Shown: one piece after another, positions 16,696-24,805 of the stretch
Layout: every line of letters starts with the position of its first letter
Numbering within the stretch: position 1 is the stretch's first letter
NCBI GenBank assembly: GCA_024233345.1
Contig: JACKPT010000007.1
Coordinates: 1-64,000, forward strand
Direction of reading: 5' to 3'
DNA: 64,000 bases
Source of the DNA: Verrucomicrobiota bacterium
GTDB taxonomy: Bacteria; Verrucomicrobiota; Kiritimatiellia; CAIVKH01
Position numbers and translations under genes: made by a program
Notes under the pieces: model-generated
The model's input: the letters and a program-made list of their open reading frames with translations, nothing else
The model's database searches: none
Told to the model about the DNA's origin: nothing

Positions 16696-17504
16696 TGGTT
16701 TGGCTGGGCATCATCATGATTCTGGTTGCCGGGCTTTGGGGCTGGGCGCGATGGTTTGAGTGGCACCAGGCGTTTCATCCCAGTCGCACCGTGGAAGGGG
16801 ATCCTGCCGATGCGGGGTTGGTGGTGGAGTCGGTGGACTTTGTCGCTGCCGATGGTTGTCGGTTGCATGGTTGGTGGATCCCCCACCCCGAAGCGACGGG
16901 GAGTCTGATCTACTGTCATGGTAATGCGGGGAATCTTACCACGCGGATCGACCTGGCGGCCCGGCTGCACACCCTGCCGGTCAACCTGTTCCTGTTTGAC
17001 TATCGCGGCTATGGCCGTAGCAAGGGGATTCCATCCGAACGGGGGGTGTATCAGGATGCGCTTGCCGCCTATGAAGTGGTGCGGGCCAAACACGGGGATA
17101 TGGAGACCCCTCCGGTGATGGTTTATGGCGCCTCGCTGGGGGGGCCGGTTGCGGTGGAAGTCGCGGTTCGGCGACCGGTTTCCGGGCTGATTCTCGAATG
17201 TACCTTTACCTCCAGCCGGGAATTGGGCCGCCACTGGTTTCCCCGGCTTCCGGTATCCGCGATCAGCCGGTATCAGTTTGACGCGCTCGCCAAGATCGGT
17301 TCGGTCAAAGCCCCGGTCCTGATCGCTCACAGTCCGGAGGATCAACTGATCCCGTATGCCCTGGGTCGTCGACTCTACAATGCAGCTCCCGAACCCAAGC
17401 AATTTGTCGACCTGCAGGGGGGGCATGATGAGGCAGGCTGGAATCAGTCCCCGGAGTACTGGCCGGTGTTGGAGGCGTTTGTGCGCGAGCACTTCCAGGG
17501 TTAA
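16695..17504 (+). CDS. Alpha/beta hydrolase with N-terminal membrane anchor
   Basis: A 269-residue protein. Residues 1-18 (MVWLGIIMILVAGLWGWA) form a signal anchor, leaving the hydrolase domain probably on the outer face of the inner membrane. The fold shows YCHGNAGNL (oxyanion region), the nucleophile elbow GASLGGP (Ser), the acid in HSPEDQLIP (Asp) and the His in QGGHDEAGW. It resembles the BEM46/YfhR-like hydrolases of unknown substrate. It is coupled (TGATG) to the upstream M24 peptidase. Its stop overlaps that of the convergent alkD gene. Confidence 0.85.
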   Translation: MVWLGIIMILVAGLWGWARWFEWHQAFHPSRTVEGDPADAGLVVESVDFVAADGCRLHGWWIPHPEATGSLIYCHGNAGNLTTRIDLAARLHTLPVNLFLFDYRGYGRSKGIPSERGVYQDALAAYEVVRAKHGDMETPPVMVYGASLGGPVAVEVAVRRPVSGLILECTFTSSRELGRHWFPRLPVSAISRYQFDALAKIGSVKAPVLIAHSPEDQLIPYALGRRLYNAAPEPKQFVDLQGGHDEAGWNQSPEYWPVLEAFVREHFQG

Positions 17505-18244
17505 GTCGGTATCGTGCCTTTCAAATACTGCTGGCGCAGTGCTTCCGGAAATTTTTCGATCGCATACCGAAGCATGGTGCGCGGCATCTGCGCATGATAT
17601 TGATTCAGAAAGGCTCTCTCGGTGGCCTGGTCCCGGTTGCCTACTTCGCGCAGCATCCAGCCCACCGCCTTGTGGATGAGGTCTTCGGTATCCTGAATCA
17701 GCCGGGTGGCGATCTTGAGGGTTTCCTCGTACTCGCCCATTTTGATGAAGTGGAAGGTTGCCATGATGGCGATCCGGCGTTCCCACAGGCTATCGGATCG
17801 TGCGAGCCCATGGAGCGGTTTGCGACTCCGGTTCAGCAGATACGCCCCGACAATGTGCTCGGCAGAAGTATCGACCAGGTCCCAGTTGTTGATCCGCCGC
17901 GTGTTGGCGAGGTACAGGGTGTAGATCCGCGCTTGCGTTTCCGGGGTGCTCCGTCGGTACTGATCGGTGAGAATGATCAAGGCGAGCAAACGTTCCTCAT
18001 GGAACTCCGAGTGCAGAAGTGTTTGCAGATCGGCCAGGGGCAATTCCCGAAAGGACCTGGCCACCCGCCGGGTGGCGGGTACCCGGACGCCCAGCAACCG
18101 ATCCCCTTCCCCATACGCCCCCGGCCCGGTCTTGAAAAACCGCTGGAGAAAAACTGCATCCGCCTCGCTGGCGGATGCGCGCAATGCGTTCCGGGCCGCT
18201 TGCAGCATCTGCGGGCTCATCGTCTTTTCTTGTGCATGCTTCAA
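17501..18244 (-). CDS. DNA alkylation repair glycosylase, AlkD family
   Basis: A 247-residue all-helical HEAT-like repeat protein. Conserved AlkD segments are LLGVRVPATRRVAR, LLHSEFHEERLLALIILTDQY, NNWDLVDTSAEHIVGAYLL, SLWERRIAIMATFHFIKMGEYEETLKIA and DLIHKAVGWMLREVGNRD. AlkD enzymes excise N3- and N7-alkylpurines without base flipping; the Trp and Asp of NNWDLVD and the Arg of WERRIA correspond to functional residues known in the family. It converges on the upstream hydrolase with overlapping stops. Confidence 0.88.
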   Translation of the reverse strand: MKHAQEKTMSPQMLQAARNALRASASEADAVFLQRFFKTGPGAYGEGDRLLGVRVPATRRVARSFRELPLADLQTLLHSEFHEERLLALIILTDQYRRSTPETQARIYTLYLANTRRINNWDLVDTSAEHIVGAYLLNRSRKPLHGLARSDSLWERRIAIMATFHFIKMGEYEETLKIATRLIQDTEDLIHKAVGWMLREVGNRDQATERAFLNQYHAQMPRTMLRYAIEKFPEALRQQYLKGTIPT

Positions 18245-18278
18245 CCGATGTTGGATGACTGCGGGGCTGGCGGCTTTT

Positions 18279-18989
18279 TCAACCGATCAACTGTTTACCG
18301 ATGACCCCGACGGTAAAGCCGAGGACCGCACCGAGGGCTGGCGTCCAGTGTTTCTTCATCTTCGCCTGAGGGGCAATATCCTGAAAGAGAAGGTACAGGA
18401 TTCCACCGCTGGCGAAGGTCATGATGGTTGCGGTCAGCTCGGGCCGGTCTTGAAGAAAGAAGAACCCTGTACTGGCGGCGAGCGGCCCCAGGATACTCAT
18501 GGCGAGGAGACTCAGGAATGCCGGACGCGGTTTGACTCCGCTGGCGGTCAATTCGCGAAAGGCATTGAATCCCTCGGGTATGTTCTGGGCGCCAATGAAT
18601 GCTGCCAGCAGGACACCCAACCGCCGGTCATGGCCAAAAACAGCCCCCAGGGCGAGCGCTTCAGGTACATAGTCCATCAACATCGCCATGAACTGCGCTT
18701 TGGTTCCCCCCTGCTTACTCAGAGACGCATCCAGAGCGCAGAATAAAAGTCCGCCGAGACACAAAGCGCCACCGAGCTGCAGGGGGCTCAGGTAGGTCAT
18801 CCCCCTGGGAAGCAGCGCAAACGCGACCGCCGAAAGAAGAATGCCGCCGCCAAAAGCGATGGTTCCATGCATGATTTCGGTGCTGGTTTCGGTATCCTTG
18901 CCAAGGCCGGGCCATGCCCCCAGGCCGCCGACCGCTCCGCCCAGACCCGCACACCAGGCCGAGAGTAAAATGATGGTGAGTTCAGTCAT
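18279..18989 (-). CDS. ZIP-like divalent metal transporter
   Basis: A 236-residue membrane protein with about 7-8 helices. The ZIP signatures are MDYVPEALALGA and AFIGAQNIPEGFNAFREL; the usual HNxPEG is QNIPEG here, so one metal ligand His is replaced. No His-rich loop is present. It would move zinc, iron or similar metals across the inner membrane, or it may have changed specificity. Its promoter must lie in the 195 bases shared with the divergent Spy-like gene. Confidence 0.8.
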   Translation of the reverse strand: MTELTIILLSAWCAGLGGAVGGLGAWPGLGKDTETSTEIMHGTIAFGGGILLSAVAFALLPRGMTYLSPLQLGGALCLGGLLFCALDASLSKQGGTKAQFMAMLMDYVPEALALGAVFGHDRRLGVLLAAFIGAQNIPEGFNAFRELTASGVKPRPAFLSLLAMSILGPLAASTGFFFLQDRPELTATIMTFASGGILYLLFQDIAPQAKMKKHWTPALGAVLGFTVGVIGKQLIG

Positions 18990-19184
18990 AATCTACAACC
19001 AACCACCATAGGGTGAGTTCGATGCGCTGGCCAAGATCAAATGCTGGCTCCCCTCCACCCCTGCCGCCCACAAGTTTGCGGATATGGTTTTATCGAGGGT
19101 CATCACAATAAACCACTACCCCGTCCCGTTCTGTGAATGAACAGCCCCAAAAAACAGGGCAAGCAACAGAGAAAGGGTAATGAG

Positions 19185-19748
19185 ATGAAAACGAATCTGA
19201 GACAAGTATTGGCAGGGTTGGCATTGATTCCGGTCATGGCGATGGCGGGGCCTCAGGGTGGACCGGGGGAGATGGGGGGAAAGAACCGGGGTCCGATGTC
19301 CGGTGGGCCGGGGTTCGATCCGGGGGCGCGGATGGAACGGTTGCTGAACAATACCGAACTGCAACAGGAACTGGGGATCACCAAGGATCAGGTCAGCCAG
19401 ATCCGTGCCGTGCTCGAGGCCAATGAGGCCAAGATGATCGACCTCCAGGCCGCGCAGAAGAAGGCGGATCTCGCCCTCCGCAAGCTGACCCGGAAAGCCG
19501 GAGCGGATGAGGCGGCAGTGATTCAGGCTGTGGAAGCGGCCGGCGCCGCTCATACCGAGATCATGAAGATTCAGACCCTGCAACGGATGAAAATTCATGC
19601 CATCCTCGGCGACGAGGTAGTCGACAAGATGAAATCCGGCATGCGGGAATGGCGCGAAGAGCGCCGGGAAGAACGCCGGGAAGAGCGACAGGGCGAACGC
19701 CGGGGCGAAGACCGGGACGGCCCGCGCGGCGGATTGTTCGAAGAGTAA
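19185..19748 (+). CDS. Spy/CpxP-like periplasmic protein
   Basis: The ATG at 19185 follows GAAAGGGTAATGAG and gives a Sec signal (MKTNLRQVLAGLALIPVMAMA), 187 residues in all. After a Gly/Pro/Met-rich linker the helical region has the Spy-type segment LQQELGITKDQVSQIRAVLEANEAKM and a second helix ending HAILGDEVVDKMKSGMREW. The tail is a run of RREER/EERR charge repeats. Spy/CpxP proteins are periplasmic chaperones or metal-stress sensors. The ZIP transporter gene lies back to back, which is at least suggestive of metal stress. A terminator follows. Confidence 0.78.
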   Translation: MKTNLRQVLAGLALIPVMAMAGPQGGPGEMGGKNRGPMSGGPGFDPGARMERLLNNTELQQELGITKDQVSQIRAVLEANEAKMIDLQAAQKKADLALRKLTRKAGADEAAVIQAVEAAGAAHTEIMKIQTLQRMKIHAILGDEVVDKMKSGMREWREERREERREERQGERRGEDRDGPRGGLFEE

Positions 19749-19773
19749 TCCAGCAGGATCAGCCCTCAATGCA

Positions 19774-19799
19774 AGCCCGGAGAAATCCGGGCTTTTTTA
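19774..19799 (+). terminator. Rho-independent terminator of the Spy-like gene
   Basis: AGCCCGG (19774-19780) pairs with CCGGGCT (19787-19793) around a six-base loop and is followed by a run of T. It lies 26 bases past the stop codon. Confidence 0.9.
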
Positions 19800-19803
19800 T
19801 CGG

Positions 19804-19866
19804 CACCTGACACCTGACACCTGACACCTGAAACCTGAAACCTGAAACCCGAAACCCGAAACCCAC
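19804..19866. repeat. Heptamer tandem array (CACCTGA/AACCTGA/AACCCGA)
   Basis: Nine contiguous 7-base units: four CACCTGA, two AACCTGA, two AACCCGA and one degraded end unit. The variants are ordered in blocks, which points to local duplication. It fills the space between the terminator and the subtilase stop codon. Spurious peptides of the VSGFRFQ type come from its reverse strand. Confidence 0.9.
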
Positions 19867-21306
19867 CTAGTTCTCCCCCACCCAGGTGCGGAGCTTTTCA
19901 CCGGTGAATTTCTGGGTGCTGAAGGTTTTTTGCACCGCATTGCGGACTTGGGATGGAGTGGCTCTCGGATTTTCCGTGAGATAGTTGGCGATGTTGCGGG
20001 CGACGTAGGCACTGGAGATCGAGGTCCCTGCGTAGCGGCCCGGCGGCCCGTTGTGACCCACGGGAAAGGTCGCCATGCCGGGGGCGTCAATCATCACAAA
20101 GTCGCCGAAATTGGAGTCCGACCATCGGTCCCCCTGTCCATCCAGGGCACCGACCGAAATGACCGTGGGATAAGCGGAGGGATACACCGGTTTCCCGGTT
20201 GGTTCATTGCCCGCTGAGGCCACCACCACCATGCCCTTGCGTTCGGCCTGGGCGAGAGCGGAGCGGATGAAATCACTGTCGGTATTCGACCCCCAGCTCA
20301 GGTTGACCACTCTTGCCCCCTCGTTGTAGGCATGTTGAATCGCCCGCATCAAGGTAAAGGAGGACGTGATACCATTGTCGTCGAAGGTCCGGATTGCCAC
20401 GATCGGCGCGCCATCACCCACCAGCGATTCCGCTCCATCGGGATCAACCGCCCCGGATGCAATCATCGCCATCTGGGTGCCATGCCCGGCTTCATCGGTG
20501 AGGGCGCGCCCCGGTACAACCGCATCATAGCGGCTGACCACTGCATCATCGATGCCGCTCCCGCTTATCAGCCCGGAATCCAAAACCGCGACCGGTGCCA
20601 TGCCCTCCCGAATGTTCGGGGACTGAAACGATGCCGCCCCTGCCCCATCGACTGCGGGATCGGAAATTCGTGCGATGTAGTTGGGTTCAATCCGGCTGAC
20701 GATGGGATAGTTTTTCAACTGCTCAATCAGTGCGGGAACATTGGTCCCGGCCGGGAGACGAATGCGATAGATCCCCAACTCGGGCAGACTGTCGATGACC
20801 GATCCGCCGATCTGTTGCAGCAGGGTGCGGAATGCATCGATGTTCGCAAGGTCATTCAGGGTCAGCAAAAGTTCGTCGGCGACAAACTCCGGACTATCCG
20901 GCAGGGCTCCCCGGGCCACGCGAAAGTTGCCATCCTCCGGTTGATAGGCCTGGACCTTCCAAGCCTCACCTGGCTTGAAAATGCGGATTTCCGACAGCTT
21001 GAGCCAATCCCCCAGCGGGGTTTTCATCTGGTCCCACAACACGAGGTAACTGTACGGTTCAATCAATTCCTCCAGCACCTTTTCCACCGGTTGATGAATC
21101 ACGGTTCCCCCGAGATTGAATTGCAGGCTCGGATCGACCTGCACCTTGACCCCGGCCTGGACAAACCCGTTGAGAAAATTGGTGATGGAGGTTTTGCGGG
21201 AGGAAAAGGTCAGATATTCCCCATCGAGCTTGAAGGTCATGGCCCCCCAGCCCATGGAGACTGTCAGCAAGGCAATCCCGGTCATTCCTGAAAGACGAAC
21301 ATACAT
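19867..21306 (-). CDS. Secreted subtilisin-like serine protease (S8)
   Basis: A 479-residue protein with a signal peptide (residues 1-22). Residues of about 25-115 look like a secretin/TonB short N-terminal-type domain (TFSSRKTSITNFLNGFVQAG), and 140-212 are a propeptide-like region ending VSRIEPNYIARI. The S8 domain has the triad Asp243 (VAVLDSG), His275 (GHGTQMA) and Ser429 (GTSISSAYVA), with Asn367 of SAGNEP for the oxyanion hole. It should be an exported endopeptidase. The gene is monocistronic; its stop abuts the heptamer array. Confidence 0.9.
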   Translation of the reverse strand: MYVRLSGMTGIALLTVSMGWGAMTFKLDGEYLTFSSRKTSITNFLNGFVQAGVKVQVDPSLQFNLGGTVIHQPVEKVLEELIEPYSYLVLWDQMKTPLGDWLKLSEIRIFKPGEAWKVQAYQPEDGNFRVARGALPDSPEFVADELLLTLNDLANIDAFRTLLQQIGGSVIDSLPELGIYRIRLPAGTNVPALIEQLKNYPIVSRIEPNYIARISDPAVDGAGAASFQSPNIREGMAPVAVLDSGLISGSGIDDAVVSRYDAVVPGRALTDEAGHGTQMAMIASGAVDPDGAESLVGDGAPIVAIRTFDDNGITSSFTLMRAIQHAYNEGARVVNLSWGSNTDSDFIRSALAQAERKGMVVVASAGNEPTGKPVYPSAYPTVISVGALDGQGDRWSDSNFGDFVMIDAPGMATFPVGHNGPPGRYAGTSISSAYVARNIANYLTENPRATPSQVRNAVQKTFSTQKFTGEKLRTWVGEN

Positions 21307-21457
21307 ACGGTGAGTATTCTACCCCATCTGCCGAGAGATCGCGACTATGGAACCGGAACCATGTGTCAGATGGACCGATGGGAACCAGCGATGACGAATC
21401 AGTTTTCGGGCGGATGCCATACCCGGTTGGACGGTAACGGCTGCCTCTTGTTCGATG

Positions 21458-23089
21458 TTACCGGAGGTGCTTCACGGTGACGCGGCCCCGTACCCATCGG
21501 GTCACGGCGACCGGAATGAGCAGGGTCAGGCTGTACAGAGTCAGCCAGGCCAGCGATAGACCGATGACATGAGGTCGTCCCCATTGGGGCAGCCAGTCAT
21601 AGTGTCGCTGGATCAGTTTGAACGCAAAAAGCGGATGATAATCCCGGTACCAGAAATTTGGATGCGTGGTCAGGAATCCGGCGATGACCAGGCTGAAACA
21701 CCCGAGCAGCCAGACTGGGCCGGTCAACCACGCCGCCGGCGGCCCTTGGCCGTACAATAGCAGGGCCCGGACCAGTCCCGCGATCAGAATGCCGTTCAAC
21801 AGGACCTGGTAACGGCCCATTGGACACCGCCCGGCCCGATAGTCGGGAAAGCTCGCGTTGACGGCCAGGTATCCGAGAAACAGTAGCAGGCCATAGAGGG
21901 CTGTCCGATCCCATTTCCGGAGGAGCAGCCAGCCGCAGCCAAGCAGCGAGGCAAACGAAAGCGGGTTGGAGAACAGCAACCCCATATCCCGCGACAGGAA
22001 TTGCATGAATACACCCTGGGCAAGCACCGAAACCAGATCTGGTGCGAGCCCCAGACCGGCAACCATTGCCAGCAGGCTCCACCCGGCAATCACCGATGGA
22101 AGCACCACCCGCCGGTGTTTGGTGTGAGCGGCATACATCACGCTCCAGATCAGAAAGGTGACCGCCCCCACTCCGCCCAATGCGATCCAGCCAATGTCGG
22201 CAAGCTGGGACTTTTCCCGGAGTAGACTGATGAGCCCACCCGCCGCCGGAGGCAGGATTCTACCCCAGATCAAGAGATTGGAAAAAACATACAACCCACT
22301 GCCCGACAAGAGAATAAACAAACCAGACCAGTGTCTGCTTCGGAATGAATAACCGATTCGAAACAGAAACAGCAGGGCAACCGCGATGAGAGAGCGGGGG
22401 GTGAGGAACAGAGCGGCGAGACACAGCAGGTCACCTGCAAGATCGCTGGCTCGTTTCTCCCGGGCATAGAGCACCAGACCTGCCACAATACACGACAAGG
22501 TGAGCAATTCTGGAAAGGCCTGCGTGGTGTAATAGCCGATGGGAATACCGCCCAATCCGGAGAAGAGCGCCATTCCCGTAGTGGCTGCCGTCCAGGGGCC
22601 GGCCTTCAAGGACAGGAAAAACAGGATCGTGGCCAGGGCCGTCAGCAATCCAGCCTGAATCAGGGCGTTCGCCCGCCGGACCGGTTGCTCCAGCGAAAAC
22701 AGAGGACTCAGCCAGTACGAATAAAATGGGGGCAGCCAGAGAATCTGGGCATTTCCCCATCGCTCGGATTGATCCAGTATAAACGACATTCCCCGGGCCT
22801 GGTAGTTGGACCAGGTCCAGTCATTGTCGTGGCGGACGGGAAGGCTTCCGGATTGAAACACTTCGTACGCTTTGCTTTCCACCGCGCCCCGGACATTGAT
22901 CCCCTCCCCCCGGTGGATCGCGAGGGCCATCATCATGTAGGCCGGTTCGTCTCCGGTCAGGAGCCAGTCCTGCTGGCCGGGGAAATGCCGTGGTTCCAGG
23001 AACTCGCTGCGGTACAGCGACAGCCAGCCCCAAAAAGACAGGGCAAACGCGATCGCGAGCAGCATTCGGATGAATCGCCGATTTACCAT
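21458..23089 (-). CDS. Multi-pass membrane protein, GT39/ArnT-like glycosyltransferase candidate
   Basis: A 543-residue protein with about 11-12 membrane helices. The first periplasmic loop contains LLTGDEPAYMMMALAIHRGEG, which matches the acidic D-E-P motif of polyprenyl-linked sugar transferases such as ArnT/PMT. A further loop has PPFYSYWLSPLF. The likely role is transfer of a sugar from a lipid carrier on the periplasmic side, acceptor unknown. It is divergent from mnmE with an 88-base spacer. The family call rests mainly on topology and the one motif. Confidence 0.65.
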   Translation of the reverse strand: MVNRRFIRMLLAIAFALSFWGWLSLYRSEFLEPRHFPGQQDWLLTGDEPAYMMMALAIHRGEGINVRGAVESKAYEVFQSGSLPVRHDNDWTWSNYQARGMSFILDQSERWGNAQILWLPPFYSYWLSPLFSLEQPVRRANALIQAGLLTALATILFFLSLKAGPWTAATTGMALFSGLGGIPIGYYTTQAFPELLTLSCIVAGLVLYAREKRASDLAGDLLCLAALFLTPRSLIAVALLFLFRIGYSFRSRHWSGLFILLSGSGLYVFSNLLIWGRILPPAAGGLISLLREKSQLADIGWIALGGVGAVTFLIWSVMYAAHTKHRRVVLPSVIAGWSLLAMVAGLGLAPDLVSVLAQGVFMQFLSRDMGLLFSNPLSFASLLGCGWLLLRKWDRTALYGLLLFLGYLAVNASFPDYRAGRCPMGRYQVLLNGILIAGLVRALLLYGQGPPAAWLTGPVWLLGCFSLVIAGFLTTHPNFWYRDYHPLFAFKLIQRHYDWLPQWGRPHVIGLSLAWLTLYSLTLLIPVAVTRWVRGRVTVKHLR

Positions 23090-23177
23090 GACGCTGATTC
23101 CTATAGCCTGTTCGCATGGCGAACGAAAGCTTTTGTCTATGGCATTGGCGGGGTCTGCGGTTATAGAATAGCCGGGT

Positions 23178-24554
23178 ATGCGTGACTATCGACAGGATAC
23201 CATCGCCGCCATCGCCACCGCACCGGGCGAGGCGGGGATTGCCGTGATCAGGATCAGCGGCCCGGAAGCCTATGCGATTGCCGACCGGATCTATGCCGGC
23301 AAAGGGCCCCGCCCTTCCGACCGGAACCCGAACACCATCGCCTACTGCCGGATACGCCACCCCGATGGATCCACGGTCGATGATGTTTTGATGCTGTTCA
23401 TGCGGGCACCCAAAACCTTTACCGGCGAGGATGTGGTGGAGCTCCAGGGGCATGGCGGACAGGTCCAATCTTCCCGGGTGCTGCGGTGCGCGTTGGATGC
23501 CGGCGCGAGGCTCGCGGATCCGGGCGAATTTTCCCGCCGCGCCTTCCTCAACGGACGACTGGACCTGACCCAGGCGGAGGCCCTGCTCGATCTTATCCGG
23601 GCCAAGTCCGACCAGGCCGCCGTCGCGGCGATCGAACAACTTGAGGGTAAATTATCAAATAGACTATCCTTTGTATATAAGCAGTTAATAGAAATATCAG
23701 CCGACTTAGAATCGACACTGGACTTTCCCGATGACGAGCTTCCGGAGGCGGTTTCCGCAGAGTTACTGAAGCGTCTGGCCGAGGCCAGGGCAGAGATCGG
23801 GGCCCTGCTTGCCACCTGGCAGGAAGGCCGCCTGCTGCGGGAGGGAGCGTCGGTGGTCATCGCGGGAAAACCGAATGTTGGAAAGTCCACCCTGCTCAAT
23901 GCCTTCCTTGGTACGGATCGGGCTATTGTGGCGGATGTGCCGGGGACAACCCGGGACAGCCTGGAGGAGAGCTGGGTACTCGATGGGATCCCCCTGCGCC
24001 TGGTCGATACGGCAGGATTGAGGGAAACCGATTGTCTGGTTGAACAAGAAGGGATTCGCCGATCCCGCATCCACCTCGACCGGGCCGATGTCTACCTGTA
24101 TCTCTTCGAAGCCCGGCAAGGAATGGATGAAGAGGATCTGGCCCATCTTCAGGGAGTGGACCCGCATCGGTGTATTCTCGTCGCCAACAAGGTAGACCTC
24201 GGTCATGTCCCCTGCCCCACCCATCCCTTTTCCCCACCGATTCCGGCCGCCCTGCACCAGGGGCAGGGCCTCGCAGAGATCCGGACTGCGATCCTGAAGC
24301 TGGTCAGGGGGGGGCTGCGCAGTTCATCGGATGGTCATGCGGTCATTTCCGCCCGCCATCGACGATGGTTGATCGAGGCGGACCGGGAAACCGCAGAGGC
24401 GGAAAAGATGATTCTGAAGGGAGTCGAAGCCCACGCCGTCCTGGCCTCGGAACACCTCAAAACCGCACTCGAGGCACTCGGATCCATCACCGGAAAAGTG
24501 TACCACCAGGAACTGCTCGACACGATCTTTTCCCGGTTCTGTATCGGGAAATAA
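23178..24554 (+). CDS. mnmE: tRNA modification GTPase MnmE
   Basis: A 458-residue protein with the N-terminal formyl-THF binding domain (starting DTIAAIATAPGEAGIAVIRISG), a helical domain and an inserted G domain. G motifs: GKPNVGKST, the TTR of PGTTRDS, DTAGLRETD and NKVD. The C-terminus ends FCIGK, the conserved Cys needed for modification. With MnmG it makes the 5-carboxymethylaminomethyl group of wobble uridine. A stretch of about 80 bases at 23643-23722 is distinctly AT-rich with TTA, ATA and AGA codons, unlike the rest of the gene, although the protein sequence there still fits MnmE. Confidence 0.96.
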   Translation: MRDYRQDTIAAIATAPGEAGIAVIRISGPEAYAIADRIYAGKGPRPSDRNPNTIAYCRIRHPDGSTVDDVLMLFMRAPKTFTGEDVVELQGHGGQVQSSRVLRCALDAGARLADPGEFSRRAFLNGRLDLTQAEALLDLIRAKSDQAAVAAIEQLEGKLSNRLSFVYKQLIEISADLESTLDFPDDELPEAVSAELLKRLAEARAEIGALLATWQEGRLLREGASVVIAGKPNVGKSTLLNAFLGTDRAIVADVPGTTRDSLEESWVLDGIPLRLVDTAGLRETDCLVEQEGIRRSRIHLDRADVYLYLFEARQGMDEEDLAHLQGVDPHRCILVANKVDLGHVPCPTHPFSPPIPAALHQGQGLAEIRTAILKLVRGGLRSSSDGHAVISARHRRWLIEADRETAEAEKMILKGVEAHAVLASEHLKTALEALGSITGKVYHQELLDTIFSRFCIGK

Positions 24555-24603
24555 ACCCTTTCTGATGAATGAATCGATCCATTTCCTACGCCAATCCCAC
24601 TCT

Positions 24604-24679
24604 TAATCGTAATCCTAATCGTAATCGTAATCGACTTTCCTGGTTTTGATTACGATTATGATTATGATTACGATTACGA
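24604..24679. repeat. Inverted arrays of the hexamer GTAATC/GATTAC
   Basis: Five units of TAATCG type (24604-24633) face about five units of GATTAC/GATTAT type (24648-24679) across a 14-base loop. The arms can pair over about 30 bases. More scattered GATTACGA words follow to 24712. It occupies the mnmE-mnmG spacer. Whether it stops transcription or is only a mobile simple repeat is unknown. Confidence 0.85.
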
Positions 24680-24805
24680 GTAGGAGAATGAGTAGGATTA
24701 CGATTGCGATGATGCTGGTGGATTCGGGTGTCCGGCGGATGAACTCAAGACCTCGCTCGATTCCTGCTTCGTTTTCTGTGCGTCCTTCTGTACATACATC
24801 TGGCG

